Positions 7,616 to 16,179 of a stretch of 64,000 bases of DNA are shown piece by piece. A program made the translations under genes and the position numbers. The stretch's first letter is position 1. Each line of letters starts with the position of its first letter. This DNA comes from Microvirga arvi (lineage in GTDB: Bacteria > Pseudomonadota > Alphaproteobacteria > Rhizobiales > Beijerinckiaceae), in contig NZ_JAFEMD010000008.1 in the NCBI RefSeq assembly GCF_016892765.1, positions 1 to 64,000 of the forward strand, in the 5' to 3' direction. The notes beneath the pieces are model-generated. The model made no database searches, was not told where the DNA came from, and saw only the letters and a list, made by a program, of their open reading frames with translations.

Positions 7616-10600
7616 TCAGCTGCACCCCGTCGTGCTGCCGCAGGTATCGCACTTCAAGCACGTCCCGTTCCGCACCAGCGTGAAGTTGGCGCATTCGGGG
7701 CAGGCTTCGCCGACATAGCCTTTCATCTTGGCCTCGGCGCGCCGGTCGGCGACGGAGGGGGCCGTGAAGGCGAGCTTGGACATCTCGGCTTCGCCGACCG
7801 GTTTCTCCTGCACAGCAGGCTGTGCCAACTCAGCCTTCAACGCATTCGCCCCGACCGTCATGCCGCCCGTGCGCTGAGTCACGCCCGTGGCGCTGCCACC
7901 GCCGGGGATCAGCATGAGGCGGTCGGAATTGCCGCGCACGAAGCCGCGGGAGACGATGGCCGTGGCGGGGGAGGGCTCCGGCGCTTTCGACTGGTCCTCG
8001 CCCTTGCCGATGGTGGTGGGGCCGGCTTCCGACGGGTCCACATGGGCGAGGTCGTTGCGGGAGAGATACGAGACCGCGAGCTCGCGGAACACGTAGTCGA
8101 GGATCGAGGTCGCGCTCTTGATGCGCTCGTTGCCCTGGACGAAGCCGGCGGGCTCGAAGCGCGTGAAGGTGAAGGCCTCCACGTATTCCTCCAGCGGCAC
8201 GCCGTATTGCAGGCCGAGCGAGATCGCGATGGCGAAGTTGTTCATCATCGCGCGGAAGGCAGCGCCTTCCTTGTGCATGTCGATGAAGATCTCGCCGAGG
8301 CGTCCGTCGTCGTACTCGCCGGTGCGCAGGTACACCTTGTGGCCGCCGACCACGGCCTTCTGGGTGTAGCCCTTGCGGCGGTCGGGCATCTTCTCGCGGT
8401 CGTGCACCTTCACGATGCGCTCGACGATCTTTTCGACGATCTTCTCCGACACGTGCGCAACCTTCGCGGCGGCCGGCATGGCGGCGAGGGTCTCGACCGC
8501 GTCGTCCGCATCCTCGTCCTCATCGGCGATGAGAGCGGAGTTGAGCGGCTGCGAGAGCTTGGAGCCGTCGCGGTAGAGGGCGTTGGCCTTCAGCGCCAGC
8601 TTCCAGGACAGCATGTAGGCGTTCTTGCAATCCTCGACGGTGGCGTCGTTGGGCATGTTGATGGTCTTGGAGATCGCACCCGAGATGAAGGGCTGCGACG
8701 CCGCCATCATGCGGATGTGGCTCTCCACCGAGAGATAGCGCTTGCCGATCTTGCCGCACGGGTTGGCGCAGTCGAAGACCGGGTAGTGCTCCACTTTGAG
8801 GAAGGGTGCTCCCTCGAGAGTCATCGCTCCGCAGATGTGGATGTTCGCGGCCTCGATGTCGGCCTTCGAGAAGCCGAGGAATTGCAGCAGGTCGAAGGAC
8901 GGATCGTTGAGCCTGTCCGCCGGCACTTTGAGCGTGCCGGTGAGGAAATCCTCGCCGAGCGTCCAGCGGTTGAACACGAACTTGATGTCGAAGGCCGACT
9001 TCAGGCCCTTCTCCACCGCGTCGATCTTCTCGTCCGTGAAGCCCTTTGAACGCAGGGAGCCGGGGTTGATGGCGGGCGCTTGGCTCATGGAGCCGTGGCC
9101 GACCGCATAGGCCTCGATCTCGGCGATCTCATGCTCGCGGTAGCCGAGCGCACGCAGGGCATCGGGCACCGCCCGATTGATGATCTTGAAGTAGCCGCCG
9201 CCGGCGAGCTTCTTGAACTTCACCAGGGCGAAGTCGGGCTCGATGCCGGTGGTGTCGCAATCCATCACGAGGCCGATGGTGCCGGTCGGCGCGATCACGG
9301 TGGACTGCGCGTTGCGGTAGCCGTTCTTCTCGCCGAGCTCCAGCGCCTTGTCCCAGGCGGATTTCGCATGGGCGACGAGATCCTGGTCGGGGCAGGAGGC
9401 GTGATCGAGGGGGACCGGGTTGACGGCGAGGCCCTCGTAGCCCTGCGCCTCGCCATGGGCCGCGCGGCGATGGTTGCGGATCACGCGCAGCATGTGCTTC
9501 GCGTTGGCCTTGTAGTTCGGGAAGGGCCCGAGCTCGCCCGCCATCTCGGCCGAGGTCGCATAGGACACGCCGGTCATGATCGCGGTGAGCGCGCCGCCGA
9601 GCGCACGTCCGGCGTCGGAGTCGTAAGGAAGGCCCATGGTCATGAGCAGGCCGCCGATATTGGCAAAGCCCAGGCCGAGGGTGCGGTACTCGTAGGAAAG
9701 CTGCGCGATCTCCTTCGAGGGGAACTGCGCCATCATCACCGAGATTTCGAGCACCACCGTCCACAGGCGGCAGGCATGCTCGAACGACTCGGCGTCGAAC
9801 TTGTGGTTCTGGCGGTCGAAGAACTGCAGCAGGTTGGCGGAGGCCAGATTGCACGCCGTGTCGTCCAGAAACATGTATTCCGAGCAGGGGTTCGACGCCC
9901 GGATGCGTCCGCCGGCGGGGCTGGTGTGCCAGTCGTTCATGGTAGTGTTGAAGTGCAGGCCGGGATCGGCGGAGGCCCAGGCGGCGTGGCCGATCTGCTC
10001 CCACAGGTCGCGGGCCTTGAGGGTCTTCACCACCTTGCCGTCCTTGCGGGCGGTGAGGTGCCAGTCGGCATCGTTCTCGACGGCGCGCAGGAAGTCATCC
10101 GTCAGAGAGACGGAGTTGTTGGAGTTCTGGCCGGAGACGGTGAGGTAGGCTTCCGAATCCCAGTCGGTGTCGTAGACGGGGAAGTCGATGTCGGTGTAGC
10201 CCTGCTTGGCGAACTGGATGACGCGCTTGATGGAGTTGTCCGGGATCATGACCCGGCGGGCCAGCTTGATCTCCTTCTTCAGGGCCGGGTTCTTCTCCGG
10301 ATCGAAGCAGGCATCGCCCTCGGCCTCGCAATTCACGCAAGAGCGCATGATGGCCTTGAGGTGCTTGGCGGCGAGCTTGGAGCCGGTGACGAGGGCCGCA
10401 ACCTTCTGCTCCTCCTTCACCTTCCAGTCGATGTAGCTCTCGATGTCCGGGTGATCGACATCGACCACCACCATCTTGGCGGCGCGGCGCGTGGTGCCGC
10501 CCGACTTGATCGCGCCGGCGGCGCGGTCGCCGATCTTGAGGAAGCTCATGAGGCCGGACGAGCGGCCGCCGCCGGAGAGCTTCTCGCCCTCGCCGCGCAG

Positions 10601-11311
10601 CTTGGAGAAGTTGGAGCCGGTGCCGGAGCCGTACTTGAACAGGCGCGCCTCGCGGACCCACAGGTCCATGATGCCGCCGTCGTTCACCAGATCATCCTCG
10701 ACGCCCTGGATGAAGCAGGCATGCGGCTGCGGGTGCTCGTAGGACGACTTGGACTTGGTCAGCTTGCCGGTCTTGTAGTCCACGTAATAATGGCCCTGGC
10801 CGGGGCCGTCGATGCCGTAGGCCCAATGCAGGCCAGTGTTGAACCATTGCGGCGAGTTCGGCGCCACCATCTGGTTGGCGAGCATGAAGCGCAGCTCGTC
10901 ATAGAACGCCTGGGCGTCTTCCTCGGAGGAGAAGTAGCCGCCCTTCCAGCCCCAATAGGTCCAGCAGCCGGCGAGGCGGTCGAAGACCTGCTTGGAGGAA
11001 ATCTCGGAGCCGAGGCGCTGATCCTCGGGCAGGGCGGAGAGCGCCGCCTCGTCGGGCACGGAGCGCCACAGCCAGGAGGGAACGTCGTTCTCCTCCACCT
11101 TCTTCAGGCGGGCGGGGACGCCGGCCTTGCGGAAATACTTCTGGGCCAGCACGTCGGAGGCCACCTGGCTCCAGGTCTCCGGCACCTCGATGTTCTCGAG
11201 CTTGAAGACGACCGAGCCATCCGGATTGCGGATCTCGCTCGTGGCGAGCCGGAAGGCGAGGGAGGAATAAGGCGATTGGCCGGTTTTCGTATAACGCCGC
11301 TCGATCCGCAT
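7616..11311 (-). CDS. nrdJ: Vitamin B12-dependent (class II) ribonucleotide reductase
   Basis: A 1231-residue adenosylcobalamin-dependent enzyme that reduces ribonucleotides to deoxyribonucleotides without oxygen-dependent radical generation. The active-site motif NPCSE is at residues 474-478. The glycine-rich [21 protein letters not shown] segment lies earlier, and the finger-loop region follows. The C-terminus is a zinc-ribbon (CPEC...CLKCDTCG) that in this long-form family re-reduces the active site. AGGA lies 9 nt before the ATG. The upstream DNA carries two NrdR-like boxes, a DnaA box and a long structured leader. No class I (nrdAB) genes are in the window. The island HNH gene starts 8 nt beyond the stop. 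Confidence 0.97.
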   Translation of the reverse strand: MRIERRYTKTGQSPYSSLAFRLATSEIRNPDGSVVFKLENIEVPETWSQVASDVLAQKYFRKAGVPARLKKVEENDVPSWLWRSVPDEAALSALPEDQRLGSEISSKQVFDRLAGCWTYWGWKGGYFSSEEDAQAFYDELRFMLANQMVAPNSPQWFNTGLHWAYGIDGPGQGHYYVDYKTGKLTKSKSSYEHPQPHACFIQGVEDDLVNDGGIMDLWVREARLFKYGSGTGSNFSKLRGEGEKLSGGGRSSGLMSFLKIGDRAAGAIKSGGTTRRAAKMVVVDVDHPDIESYIDWKVKEEQKVAALVTGSKLAAKHLKAIMRSCVNCEAEGDACFDPEKNPALKKEIKLARRVMIPDNSIKRVIQFAKQGYTDIDFPVYDTDWDSEAYLTVSGQNSNNSVSLTDDFLRAVENDADWHLTARKDGKVVKTLKARDLWEQIGHAAWASADPGLHFNTTMNDWHTSPAGGRIRASNPCSEYMFLDDTACNLASANLLQFFDRQNHKFDAESFEHACRLWTVVLEISVMMAQFPSKEIAQLSYEYRTLGLGFANIGGLLMTMGLPYDSDAGRALGGALTAIMTGVSYATSAEMAGELGPFPNYKANAKHMLRVIRNHRRAAHGEAQGYEGLAVNPVPLDHASCPDQDLVAHAKSAWDKALELGEKNGYRNAQSTVIAPTGTIGLVMDCDTTGIEPDFALVKFKKLAGGGYFKIINRAVPDALRALGYREHEIAEIEAYAVGHGSMSQAPAINPGSLRSKGFTDEKIDAVEKGLKSAFDIKFVFNRWTLGEDFLTGTLKVPADRLNDPSFDLLQFLGFSKADIEAANIHICGAMTLEGAPFLKVEHYPVFDCANPCGKIGKRYLSVESHIRMMAASQPFISGAISKTINMPNDATVEDCKNAYMLSWKLALKANALYRDGSKLSQPLNSALIADEDEDADDAVETLAAMPAAAKVAHVSEKIVEKIVERIVKVHDREKMPDRRKGYTQKAVVGGHKVYLRTGEYDDGRLGEIFIDMHKEGAAFRAMMNNFAIAISLGLQYGVPLEEYVEAFTFTRFEPAGFVQGNERIKSATSILDYVFRELAVSYLSRNDLAHVDPSEAGPTTIGKGEDQSKAPEPSPATAIVSRGFVRGNSDRLMLIPGGGSATGVTQRTGGMTVGANALKAELAQPAVQEKPVGEAEMSKLAFTAPSVADRRAEAKMKGYVGEACPECANFTLVRNGTCLKCDTCGSTTGCS

Positions 11312-11381
11312 AGGTCACATTCCTAAGTTCTGAGGACAAAACGTCCCCATGGCCGCGATTTGCCCCGCAGCTCATCAGCCC

Positions 11382-11505
11382 ACAATTATTGTTCGACGCC
11401 CCAACGATCCGCTCTTTCGGATCGCCCACGCAACACGCCTGAGTTACGGCCCCGTTCGGGCGTCACAGGTGGCGCGGCAACTCTGTTGCCACGGGCTCTG
11501 ACGCC
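11382..11505 (-). ncRNA. Structured 5' leader upstream of nrdJ (possible cis-regulatory RNA)
   Basis: The region between promoter and nrdJ has several perfect stems. The outer stem GGCGTCA (11459-11465) pairs with TGACGCC (11499-11505) around an inner hairpin GGCAAC/GTTGCC with a 3-nt loop (11476-11490). A CCCG/CGGG stem follows (11451-11460), then a 7-bp stem CGATCCG/CGGATCG (11405-11424), then ACAAT/ATTGT (11382-11392). I see no cobalamin-riboswitch B12 box. A structured RNA motif named after nrdJ has been described for class II reductases; whether this matches it I cannot test. Confidence 0.45.
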
Positions 11506-11569
11506 TGCTCTGGGGAGTGTTCAACCGGCCCTTTCAGGTCGGCCGCCGGTCTCTGGTCGGTACCCCGGC

Positions 11570-11599
11570 AAGCTAGTCGTGTTGCGAGCCTTACGTCAA
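11570..11599 (-). promoter_or_regulatory. Candidate sigma-70-type promoter of nrdJ
   Basis: On the minus strand TTGACG (11594-11599) and TAGCTT (11570-11575) are separated by 18 nt. The -35 hexamer lies inside the proximal NrdR-like box, which suits repression. This placement predicts a leader of about 250 nt. Confidence 0.4.
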
Positions 11600-11609
11600 G
11601 AACTAGTGT
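11594..11609 (-). promoter_or_regulatory. NrdR-like box, proximal
   Basis: The minus strand reads ACACTAGTTCTTGACG. The left half fits the NrdR consensus (ACACWATATATWGWGT) well and the right half poorly. It starts exactly 32 bp from the distal box; NrdR boxes normally occur in pairs about three helical turns apart. Confidence 0.55.
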
Positions 11610-11625
11610 CGTGGCTGACGGTTCC

Positions 11626-11641
11626 GAACTATATGTTGTGT
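11626..11641 (-). promoter_or_regulatory. NrdR-like box, distal
   Basis: The minus strand reads ACACAACATATAGTTC, matching 13 of 16 positions of the NrdR consensus. NrdR is the ATP-cone repressor of ribonucleotide reductase genes in most bacteria. Its own gene is not in the window. Confidence 0.6.
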
Positions 11642-11652
11642 GTACCTGTGAG

Positions 11653-11669
11653 AATTGTGGATAACAATT
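11653..11669. promoter_or_regulatory. DnaA box within a palindrome upstream of nrdJ
   Basis: Positions 11656-11664 read TTATCCACA on the minus strand, a perfect match to the strong DnaA box. It is embedded in the inverted repeat AATTGT-GGATA-ACAATT. DnaA is known to control nrdAB in E. coli; control of nrdJ here is inferred. Only one box is visible, so this is not an origin. Confidence 0.5.
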
Positions 11670-12003
11670 TCCCTTCCGGCTAAGCCTCTCAGACTCCTCT
11701 GAGAATCCGTTCCCGATTTTTGCAATGGCCAAGCTTTGCCGGCTCAAGAGCGCACTTCGAGTCATGCTTAACGGCCGATCAATGTTGTGCCGGCGCATCA
11801 ATCTCGGGTGCCAGCTCCGGATGGCGGCTTCGGACCCCGGCCGAGCCTGAAATGGCCCGAATGCGGGAGATTTGCCTGCCGCCGCCGGGGAAGGGGTGAG
11901 TCGGAGAATCAGAGCGGGCTTTTCGCGACTCGGAAGGCTGGACTTCGCCCACCCTTGCGGCCATATTCCGCGCAACTTCACGAACCCCTCCGGCGGGAGC
12001 AGC
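11670..12003. other. Intergenic region between the nrdJ control region and NDUFA12
   Basis: About 330 bp without a credible gene. It must contain the promoter of the NDUFA12 gene. No RNA gene, repeat of the families found elsewhere, or clear operator was seen. Confidence 0.5.
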
Positions 12004-12417
12004 ATGAAAGAGTTTTTCACCCAGTTCTTCACCTGGTGGAACGGACAGACCCTCGGCACCCGATTCTTCACCTGGCGCAAGGGGCAGTTCGTGGGCACGG
12101 ACGAGTTCGGCAACACGTACTACCGCTATGTCCAGCCGCAGGCGATCGACTCCAATGTGGGCGCCGAGCGCCGCTGGGTCGTCTATAACGGCGATGCCGA
12201 CGCCTCGAAGGTGCCGCCCGGCTGGCGCGCCTGGATGTGCCACAACGGCGACGTGCCTCCGAGCGAGGAGACCTACCGGCCTCATTCCTGGGAAAAGCCC
12301 TATGTGCCGAACATGACCGGCACGGTTCAGGCCTACCGGCCGCAGGGCTCGCAGCTCTCGACCGGCCAGCGCCCTGCTGCCACCGGCGACTACGTGCCGT
12401 GGGCACCGGGGGAGTGA
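12004..12417 (+). CDS. NADH:ubiquinone oxidoreductase subunit NDUFA12 (B17.2 family)
   Basis: A 137-residue accessory subunit of respiratory complex I, shared by alphaproteobacteria and mitochondria; it sits at the inner membrane on the peripheral arm. Recognisable family segments are GTDEFGNTYYR, ERRWVVYNG, DASKVPPGWRAWMCH and the C-terminal YRPHSWEKPYVPNMTGT. Length is normal. The start is chosen at the ATG after CGGGAGCAGC, where the family N-terminus (MKEFFTQFFTWW) begins. As in related genomes it lies apart from the nuo operon. A 75-residue CxxC protein follows after 31 bp. Confidence 0.95.
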   Translation: MKEFFTQFFTWWNGQTLGTRFFTWRKGQFVGTDEFGNTYYRYVQPQAIDSNVGAERRWVVYNGDADASKVPPGWRAWMCHNGDVPPSEETYRPHSWEKPYVPNMTGTVQAYRPQGSQLSTGQRPAATGDYVPWAPGE

Positions 12418-12448
12418 GGCTCCGCCGAGCCTCGCCGCATTATCTGTC

Positions 12449-12676
12449 ATGCTGAAGAAAACGCAGGCCCGCACCTGCATCGAATGCGGGCTGCCTTACG
12501 GCCATCCCGATTTCACCTATCACGCCGGCCGGATCGAGAGCGGACCGGCCTATTGGTCGGAGCGTGGACTTCTCTGCTCGCACGCCTGCTCCACGGCGCA
12601 TTTCGAAAAGCGCGTGAAGCGGGGCGATCCCATGACGGAGCCTGCGCCCAATCCGCTGGAGCAGGACTGGTCCTGA
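12449..12676 (+). CDS. Small Cys-rich protein, probable zinc ribbon
   Basis: A 75-residue protein with CxxC at residues 10-13 (TCIECG) and a second pair CSHAC near residues 43-47, consistent with one zinc site. No enzyme domain or membrane segment. It follows NDUFA12 by 31 bp and is probably co-transcribed. Its last codons and TGA stop fall inside the terminal repeat of the 230-bp element, so the element may have set or shortened its C-terminus. Function unknown; I am fairly but not fully sure it is expressed. Confidence 0.6.
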   Translation: MLKKTQARTCIECGLPYGHPDFTYHAGRIESGPAYWSERGLLCSHACSTAHFEKRVKRGDPMTEPAPNPLEQDWS

Positions 12677-12900
12677 AAGTCTAGCCCAAAAAGCCACAGC
12701 CTCTTTCCCCTCCCCCTTGCGGGGAGGGGTAGGGGTGGGGGTCGCAAAGTCAGAGCACTCAACCTTATGAGCAAAGCTGTAGCCTGATACAGCGCCTGAC
12801 GTCCTAATTATTCACCCAGTCGCACCACCCCACCCTTGATCCCTCCCCGCAAGGGGGAGGGAAACACCTGCCATGTCCTTTATGAGCTAGACTTTGAGGA
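12671..12900. repeat. 230-bp inverted-repeat element, copy 1
   Basis: Ends are TCCTGAAAGTCTAGC and its near-perfect inverse GCTAGACTTTGAGGA (one mismatch in 15). Inside lie a second inverted pair (CCTCCCCCTTGCGGGGAGGG and its inverse near the right end) and a unique-looking core. The same element, also exactly 230 bp, is at 23792-24021. No open frame inside. It resembles a MITE or palindromic repeat; no target duplication was recognised. Confidence 0.85.
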
Positions 12901-12915
12901 AGGCCTGGGCCGGGA

Positions 12916-13692
12916 CTAGGCCGACCGATTGCGGAAGGCCTCGATGTTCTGCGCGAGATGCGCGATCTTTCCGGTCCCAGTGAGAATCACGGCGTTCGGA
13001 AGCTGTTCCTCGATATAGCGGAACGCGGCCGTTGCCGCCGCCTCGAAAGGCTGCCCCGCCAGCAGGCCGCCCATGGCGAAGGGACGGTTGACGATCGCAG
13101 TGCGGTCGCTCGCTGCCAGCTCCGGCAGCAATGGGACCATGCTCGTGTTCGACCTGTTCAGGGGAAACTGCAGCGCGTCGTACAATCCGCTTTCCAGCGC
13201 GAGCCGCCCGGCTTCTACATCGCTGACGCTCGCACCGAAGGCGGTCACGCCGCAGCGCCTCGCATACTCCATTGCGGCGATCACATCGGGATCGGTGATG
13301 ACATCGCTCGTCGCCTTGTGGATCTGAAGCACATCGATGGTCCCGAGGCTGGAGAGGCTATTGTCGATGCTTCGGACCAGCGCATCGCGGCTGTGATCGA
13401 CAAAGCTGGAGCCGCGCTTGAAGTCCCAATGCTCTCCCATCTTCGTCATGATGGTGAGTCCCTGCCTGCGGCAGGGCTCAAGACCGGCAAGGAAACGGCC
13501 GAGGCGCGCTTCGCTGTCCGCATAGGCCGGAGCCGTATCGAGAATGGTGATGCCGAGGTCCAGGGCTTTGGCCAGCAGGGCCTGCGCCTCGTTCTCATCC
13601 GGCAGCGCACTATGGTTGACACCCCACGCGCGGCCGATCGAGAGCAGGCCAAGGCCGAGTTTGAGGCCGTGTCCGGTGAATGTCTGCAACAT
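12916..13692 (-). CDS. Aldo/keto reductase family protein
   Basis: A 258-residue NADPH-type oxidoreductase with the TIM-barrel aldo/keto reductase signature. The tetrad can be read as Asp and Tyr in ILDTAPAY, Lys in IMTKMGEH, and His in LQIHKAT. It is shorter than the usual ~320 residues and lacks much of the C-terminal loop region, as in several bacterial subfamilies. It begins 5 nt after the stop of the beta-helix protein gene, so the two are probably translationally coupled. The substrate is unknown. Confidence 0.88.
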   Translation of the reverse strand: MLQTFTGHGLKLGLGLLSIGRAWGVNHSALPDENEAQALLAKALDLGITILDTAPAYADSEARLGRFLAGLEPCRRQGLTIMTKMGEHWDFKRGSSFVDHSRDALVRSIDNSLSSLGTIDVLQIHKATSDVITDPDVIAAMEYARRCGVTAFGASVSDVEAGRLALESGLYDALQFPLNRSNTSMVPLLPELAASDRTAIVNRPFAMGGLLAGQPFEAAATAAFRYIEEQLPNAVILTGTGKIAHLAQNIEAFRNRSA

Positions 13693-13697
13693 GCGGT

Positions 13698-14321
13698 TTA
13701 CCCGCCTGGCTTCGGATGAAAATAGGATTGCCGCCTGAGGATCTCTTCCGAGAAGAGTCCGAAGGCCTGGATGACGGAGCCGGTCGGAACATCGATCTGG
13801 CGGGCGACGCCTGAACCTTTCAGGACGCCGCCGCGCTCGTCCGGCTCCGGATGGCGAAAGGTGCCGCCATCCCCCAAGGTGCAGTTCTGGCAGCGGATGG
13901 GCCCGAGGATCTGCGCACCGCGCCCAATCCGGTTGGACAGGGTGAGCGATCCTCCACCCAGAAGACGCGCCCCGTCACCGATCTCGATAACATCGCCCGT
14001 CCCAGCCTTGAGGGTGAATCCGCCTTCCTCGCCGATCTCGGTCTGAGCTCCGACCCTGATCGATCCGCCGGAGGCAACAAGCCTGCTCCCCGGGAAAAGC
14101 TGCGTGTCGTCGCCGATGACGATGGTCCCATCGTCTCGAATCTGAAGGATGACGCCGGGCCAGAGGACCACTCCCTTTCCAAACTGGACGCTTGGTGAGA
14201 TCAACACGGAGGTCGGCTCCGGTATCAGAACGCCGCGATGGGTGAGGGCAGCCGTTTCTGCAACGGACAGAAAACCGAGCTGTCGTCGGGCATCGTCACT
14301 TGGAACCTGGACGTCTCTCAT
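13698..14321 (-). CDS. Left-handed beta-helix (hexapeptide-repeat-like) protein
   Basis: A 207-residue protein whose middle is built of hexapeptide-like turns (IVIGDD, IRVGAQ, TEIGEEG, VIEIGDGA, NRIGRGAQI, CTLGDGG), as in acyl- and nucleotidyltransferases such as the GlmU C-terminal domain. No nucleotidyltransferase domain is present and no catalytic His is certain, so the function is open. A GTG at 14369 could extend it, but that codon lies inside a dispersed palindromic repeat, so ATG 14321 is preferred. It is the first gene of a two-gene unit with the aldo/keto reductase. Confidence 0.65.
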   Translation of the reverse strand: MRDVQVPSDDARRQLGFLSVAETAALTHRGVLIPEPTSVLISPSVQFGKGVVLWPGVILQIRDDGTIVIGDDTQLFPGSRLVASGGSIRVGAQTEIGEEGGFTLKAGTGDVIEIGDGARLLGGGSLTLSNRIGRGAQILGPIRCQNCTLGDGGTFRHPEPDERGGVLKGSGVARQIDVPTGSVIQAFGLFSEEILRRQSYFHPKPGG

Positions 14322-14340
14322 GCAGGTGTCTTCGCTCCCA

Positions 14341-14441
14341 GAGCATCGGACCCAAAAGCGGATTTGCACTTTCGGGAGTCATCCGATGCTTACGCCTCAT
14401 GCCGGCGCATCGTGCGGACCCAGAGGTCCGCACGATGCGCT
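14341..14441 (-). repeat. Composite palindromic repeat, family A, copy 1
   Basis: Two nested palindromes: GAGCATCGG...CCGATGC (14341-14390) and the very stable GCGCATCGTGCGGACC/GGTCCGCACGATGCGC pair (14406-14440). It lies directly upstream of the beta-helix gene. Related copies are near 16049, 27499 and 38776. Confidence 0.8.
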
Positions 14442-14531
14442 AGGCCGCTTGCACGCCTAGGAGCTTAGCCGATCGATCCCGATCATGAACAGCCCAACGA
14501 GATATGAGAGCGCTGGTGCCTTCGTGAGGGG

Positions 14532-15236
14532 CTACGACCCGTAATCCAGCTTCGGATACCAATCCGTGCCGCGCCCCTCCGGCGTGGTGTCGAGGAAGTT
14601 CCAGAGCGGCGCGAAGTCAGGGGCGCCGCGCGGGTCCTGGCCGGGATCGGCGGAATCGCCGGTCATCTCCCCGCTCCAGAAGTGGCGGATGGTGCCATCG
14701 CGCCTCGTGAAGACGTTGAAGCTCGGGATCTCCGACCCGTCCGGCAGCACACCATGGTAGTCGCGGGAGTAATTGCCGTTGAGATCCGTATAGAGCCGCA
14801 GGTTCGTCCAGCCGCGCTCCTTCTTCCAGGCGATCAGCCGCTCGATCGGCGACCGTGCCACGACGGCGAGCGCCATGCGCTGCTGGATGTCGGCGGCGTT
14901 GCCCTCCAGGCCACCGAGAAGGTTGGTGCACATGGGGCAGGGCCGCGCGCGCTGCGGGCCGAACATGTAGCTGTAGACGGCGAGCGACTGCTTGTCATCA
15001 AACAGGTCGGCGAAGCTCACCGGGCCGTTCTCTCCCTCGAAGCGATAATCGCCCGTCACCGGGCCGCCGGGCGGCAGGGCGCGGCGCTGGGCGGCGACAC
15101 GCTCCAGATGACGCCGCAGCTCGATCTCCTCCGCCAGGAGCGCGGTGCGGGCGGCGCGGTACTCGGCGCTCTCGTTCGGAAAGCGCACCGGCGAGCGGCG
15201 GGCGAGTTCTTCGGCGGGAGCAAGCTTGTCGGACAT
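14532..15236 (-). CDS. DUF899 family thioredoxin-like protein
   Basis: A 234-residue protein of the DUF899 family, which has a thioredoxin-like fold. The family motif CPMCTNLL is present near residue 100, followed by segments such as LAVVARSPIERLIAWKKERGW and YSRDYHG that are typical of the family. GAGGAGC lies 6 nt before the ATG, which decides the start over longer frames. The reaction is unknown. It is the last gene of a three-gene unit with VOC and DUF1428 genes, an arrangement seen in related genomes; the VOC stop precedes its start by 22 bp. Confidence 0.85.
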   Translation of the reverse strand: MSDKLAPAEELARRSPVRFPNESAEYRAARTALLAEEIELRRHLERVAAQRRALPPGGPVTGDYRFEGENGPVSFADLFDDKQSLAVYSYMFGPQRARPCPMCTNLLGGLEGNAADIQQRMALAVVARSPIERLIAWKKERGWTNLRLYTDLNGNYSRDYHGVLPDGSEIPSFNVFTRRDGTIRHFWSGEMTGDSADPGQDPRGAPDFAPLWNFLDTTPEGRGTDWYPKLDYGS

Positions 15237-15258
15237 GGAATGCTCCTCGGACGCCGCC

Positions 15259-16035
15259 TCAGGACTTGCGCGGACCGACGAGGCCGAACAGGGCTCCCTG
15301 CGGATCGCTGGCGACGATGATGAAGACGCCGCCCGGCACCTCGGCGGGGCCGTAATGGATGGTGCCGCCATTGTCGGACACGGCCTGCGCCGCGGTGTCG
15401 ATGTCGCCAACACCGAAATAGAAGGTCCATGCGGGCGGCGGCCCATCGGGCGTGCGCCGCATGACGGCGCCGATCGTCTGTCCTTGATGGGTGATGAACT
15501 GGTAGTCGCCCATCTCGCCCATCGGCATGGCGTCGCCCTTTTCCCAGCCGAAGCGGGCCTTGTAGAAGGCGAGTGCCGCTGCGGGATCACTGGTGGAGAG
15601 TTCATTCCAGTTGCAGTGACCGGACTTGTTCTGGTCGAATGCCGTGCTCGTACCGTCCATCGCCCCGCGCATGACGTAGAACATCACCCCTTGCGGGTCG
15701 CTGAGCATCGCGAAGCGCCCGACGCCGGGAATGTCCGAGGGCGGCATATGCTGCGTGCCGCCGTCCCGGACGATGTCGGCCGCCGTCGCATCGACATTCT
15801 CGACGGCGACGTAGCCGAGCCATTTGGGGCGCATGCCGGCGCGCTCGGCGCCTTCCGGGAGCCGCATGAAGCCGCCTACATCCGCGCCGCCGGTCCTGAA
15901 GATCCCGTAGCCTTGAGCGGAGCCTTCCGCAGCCCGGTTTTGCCAGCCGATGACGGCGCCGTAAAAGCGGGCTGCCGCATCCGCGTCGGTGGTCAGAAGC
16001 TCATACCAGGTGAAGTCGCCGTGCTGATTGGCCAT
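15259..16035 (-). CDS. VOC family protein with two glyoxalase-like domains
   Basis: A 258-residue protein with two vicinal-oxygen-chelate domains in tandem (about 1-125 and 135-256). Each begins with a FTWYELLTTD or CNWNELSTSD type strand and has a DPQG turn near its end. Such proteins bind metals through His/Glu of paired beta-alpha-beta-beta-beta modules; members include glyoxalases, dioxygenases and resistance proteins. The substrate is not predictable. It is the middle gene of the DUF1428-VOC-DUF899 unit. Confidence 0.9.
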   Translation of the reverse strand: MANQHGDFTWYELLTTDADAAARFYGAVIGWQNRAAEGSAQGYGIFRTGGADVGGFMRLPEGAERAGMRPKWLGYVAVENVDATAADIVRDGGTQHMPPSDIPGVGRFAMLSDPQGVMFYVMRGAMDGTSTAFDQNKSGHCNWNELSTSDPAAALAFYKARFGWEKGDAMPMGEMGDYQFITHQGQTIGAVMRRTPDGPPPAWTFYFGVGDIDTAAQAVSDNGGTIHYGPAEVPGGVFIIVASDPQGALFGLVGPRKS

Positions 16036-16048
16036 GGAGCTGCTCCTT

Positions 16049-16179
16049 GCACATCGTGCGGACCCGAAGGGCCACGACAGTGAATAATGGCTTCGATTTT
16101 ACGCGCTCAACAATGCGCTATGAAAAGGATAAGCATCGGATGGATCCCAAAAGTGCCTTCCACTTTCGGGTCCGATGCT
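16049..16179. repeat. Composite palindromic repeat, family A, copy 2
   Basis: The outer part CACATCGTGCGGACCC (16050 on) is only half preserved. The core AGCATCGGAT...CCACTTTCGGGTCCGATGCT spans 16132-16179 and its last bases overlap the stop codon of the DUF1428 gene. It separates DUF1428 from the VOC gene. Confidence 0.75.

Noticed and set aside
8042-11326. Long plus-strand open frames (335 and 748 codons) opposite nrdJ
   Set aside because: They mirror the high-GC codon pattern of nrdJ, are Val/Ala/Gly/Arg/His biased and lack ribosome sites or family resemblance.
11312-11570. Cobalamin riboswitch or tmRNA in the nrdJ leader
   Set aside because: No B12 box or conserved cobalamin core, and no tag-peptide frame or tRNA-like end of a tmRNA.
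11631-11671. Likeness to the lac promoter/operator (TATGTTGTGT... AATTGTG..GGATAACAATT)
   Set aside because: The operator core is shorter and the spacing is wrong; the match is explained by the DnaA box palindrome and NrdR-like box. No sign of vector sequence in the flanks.
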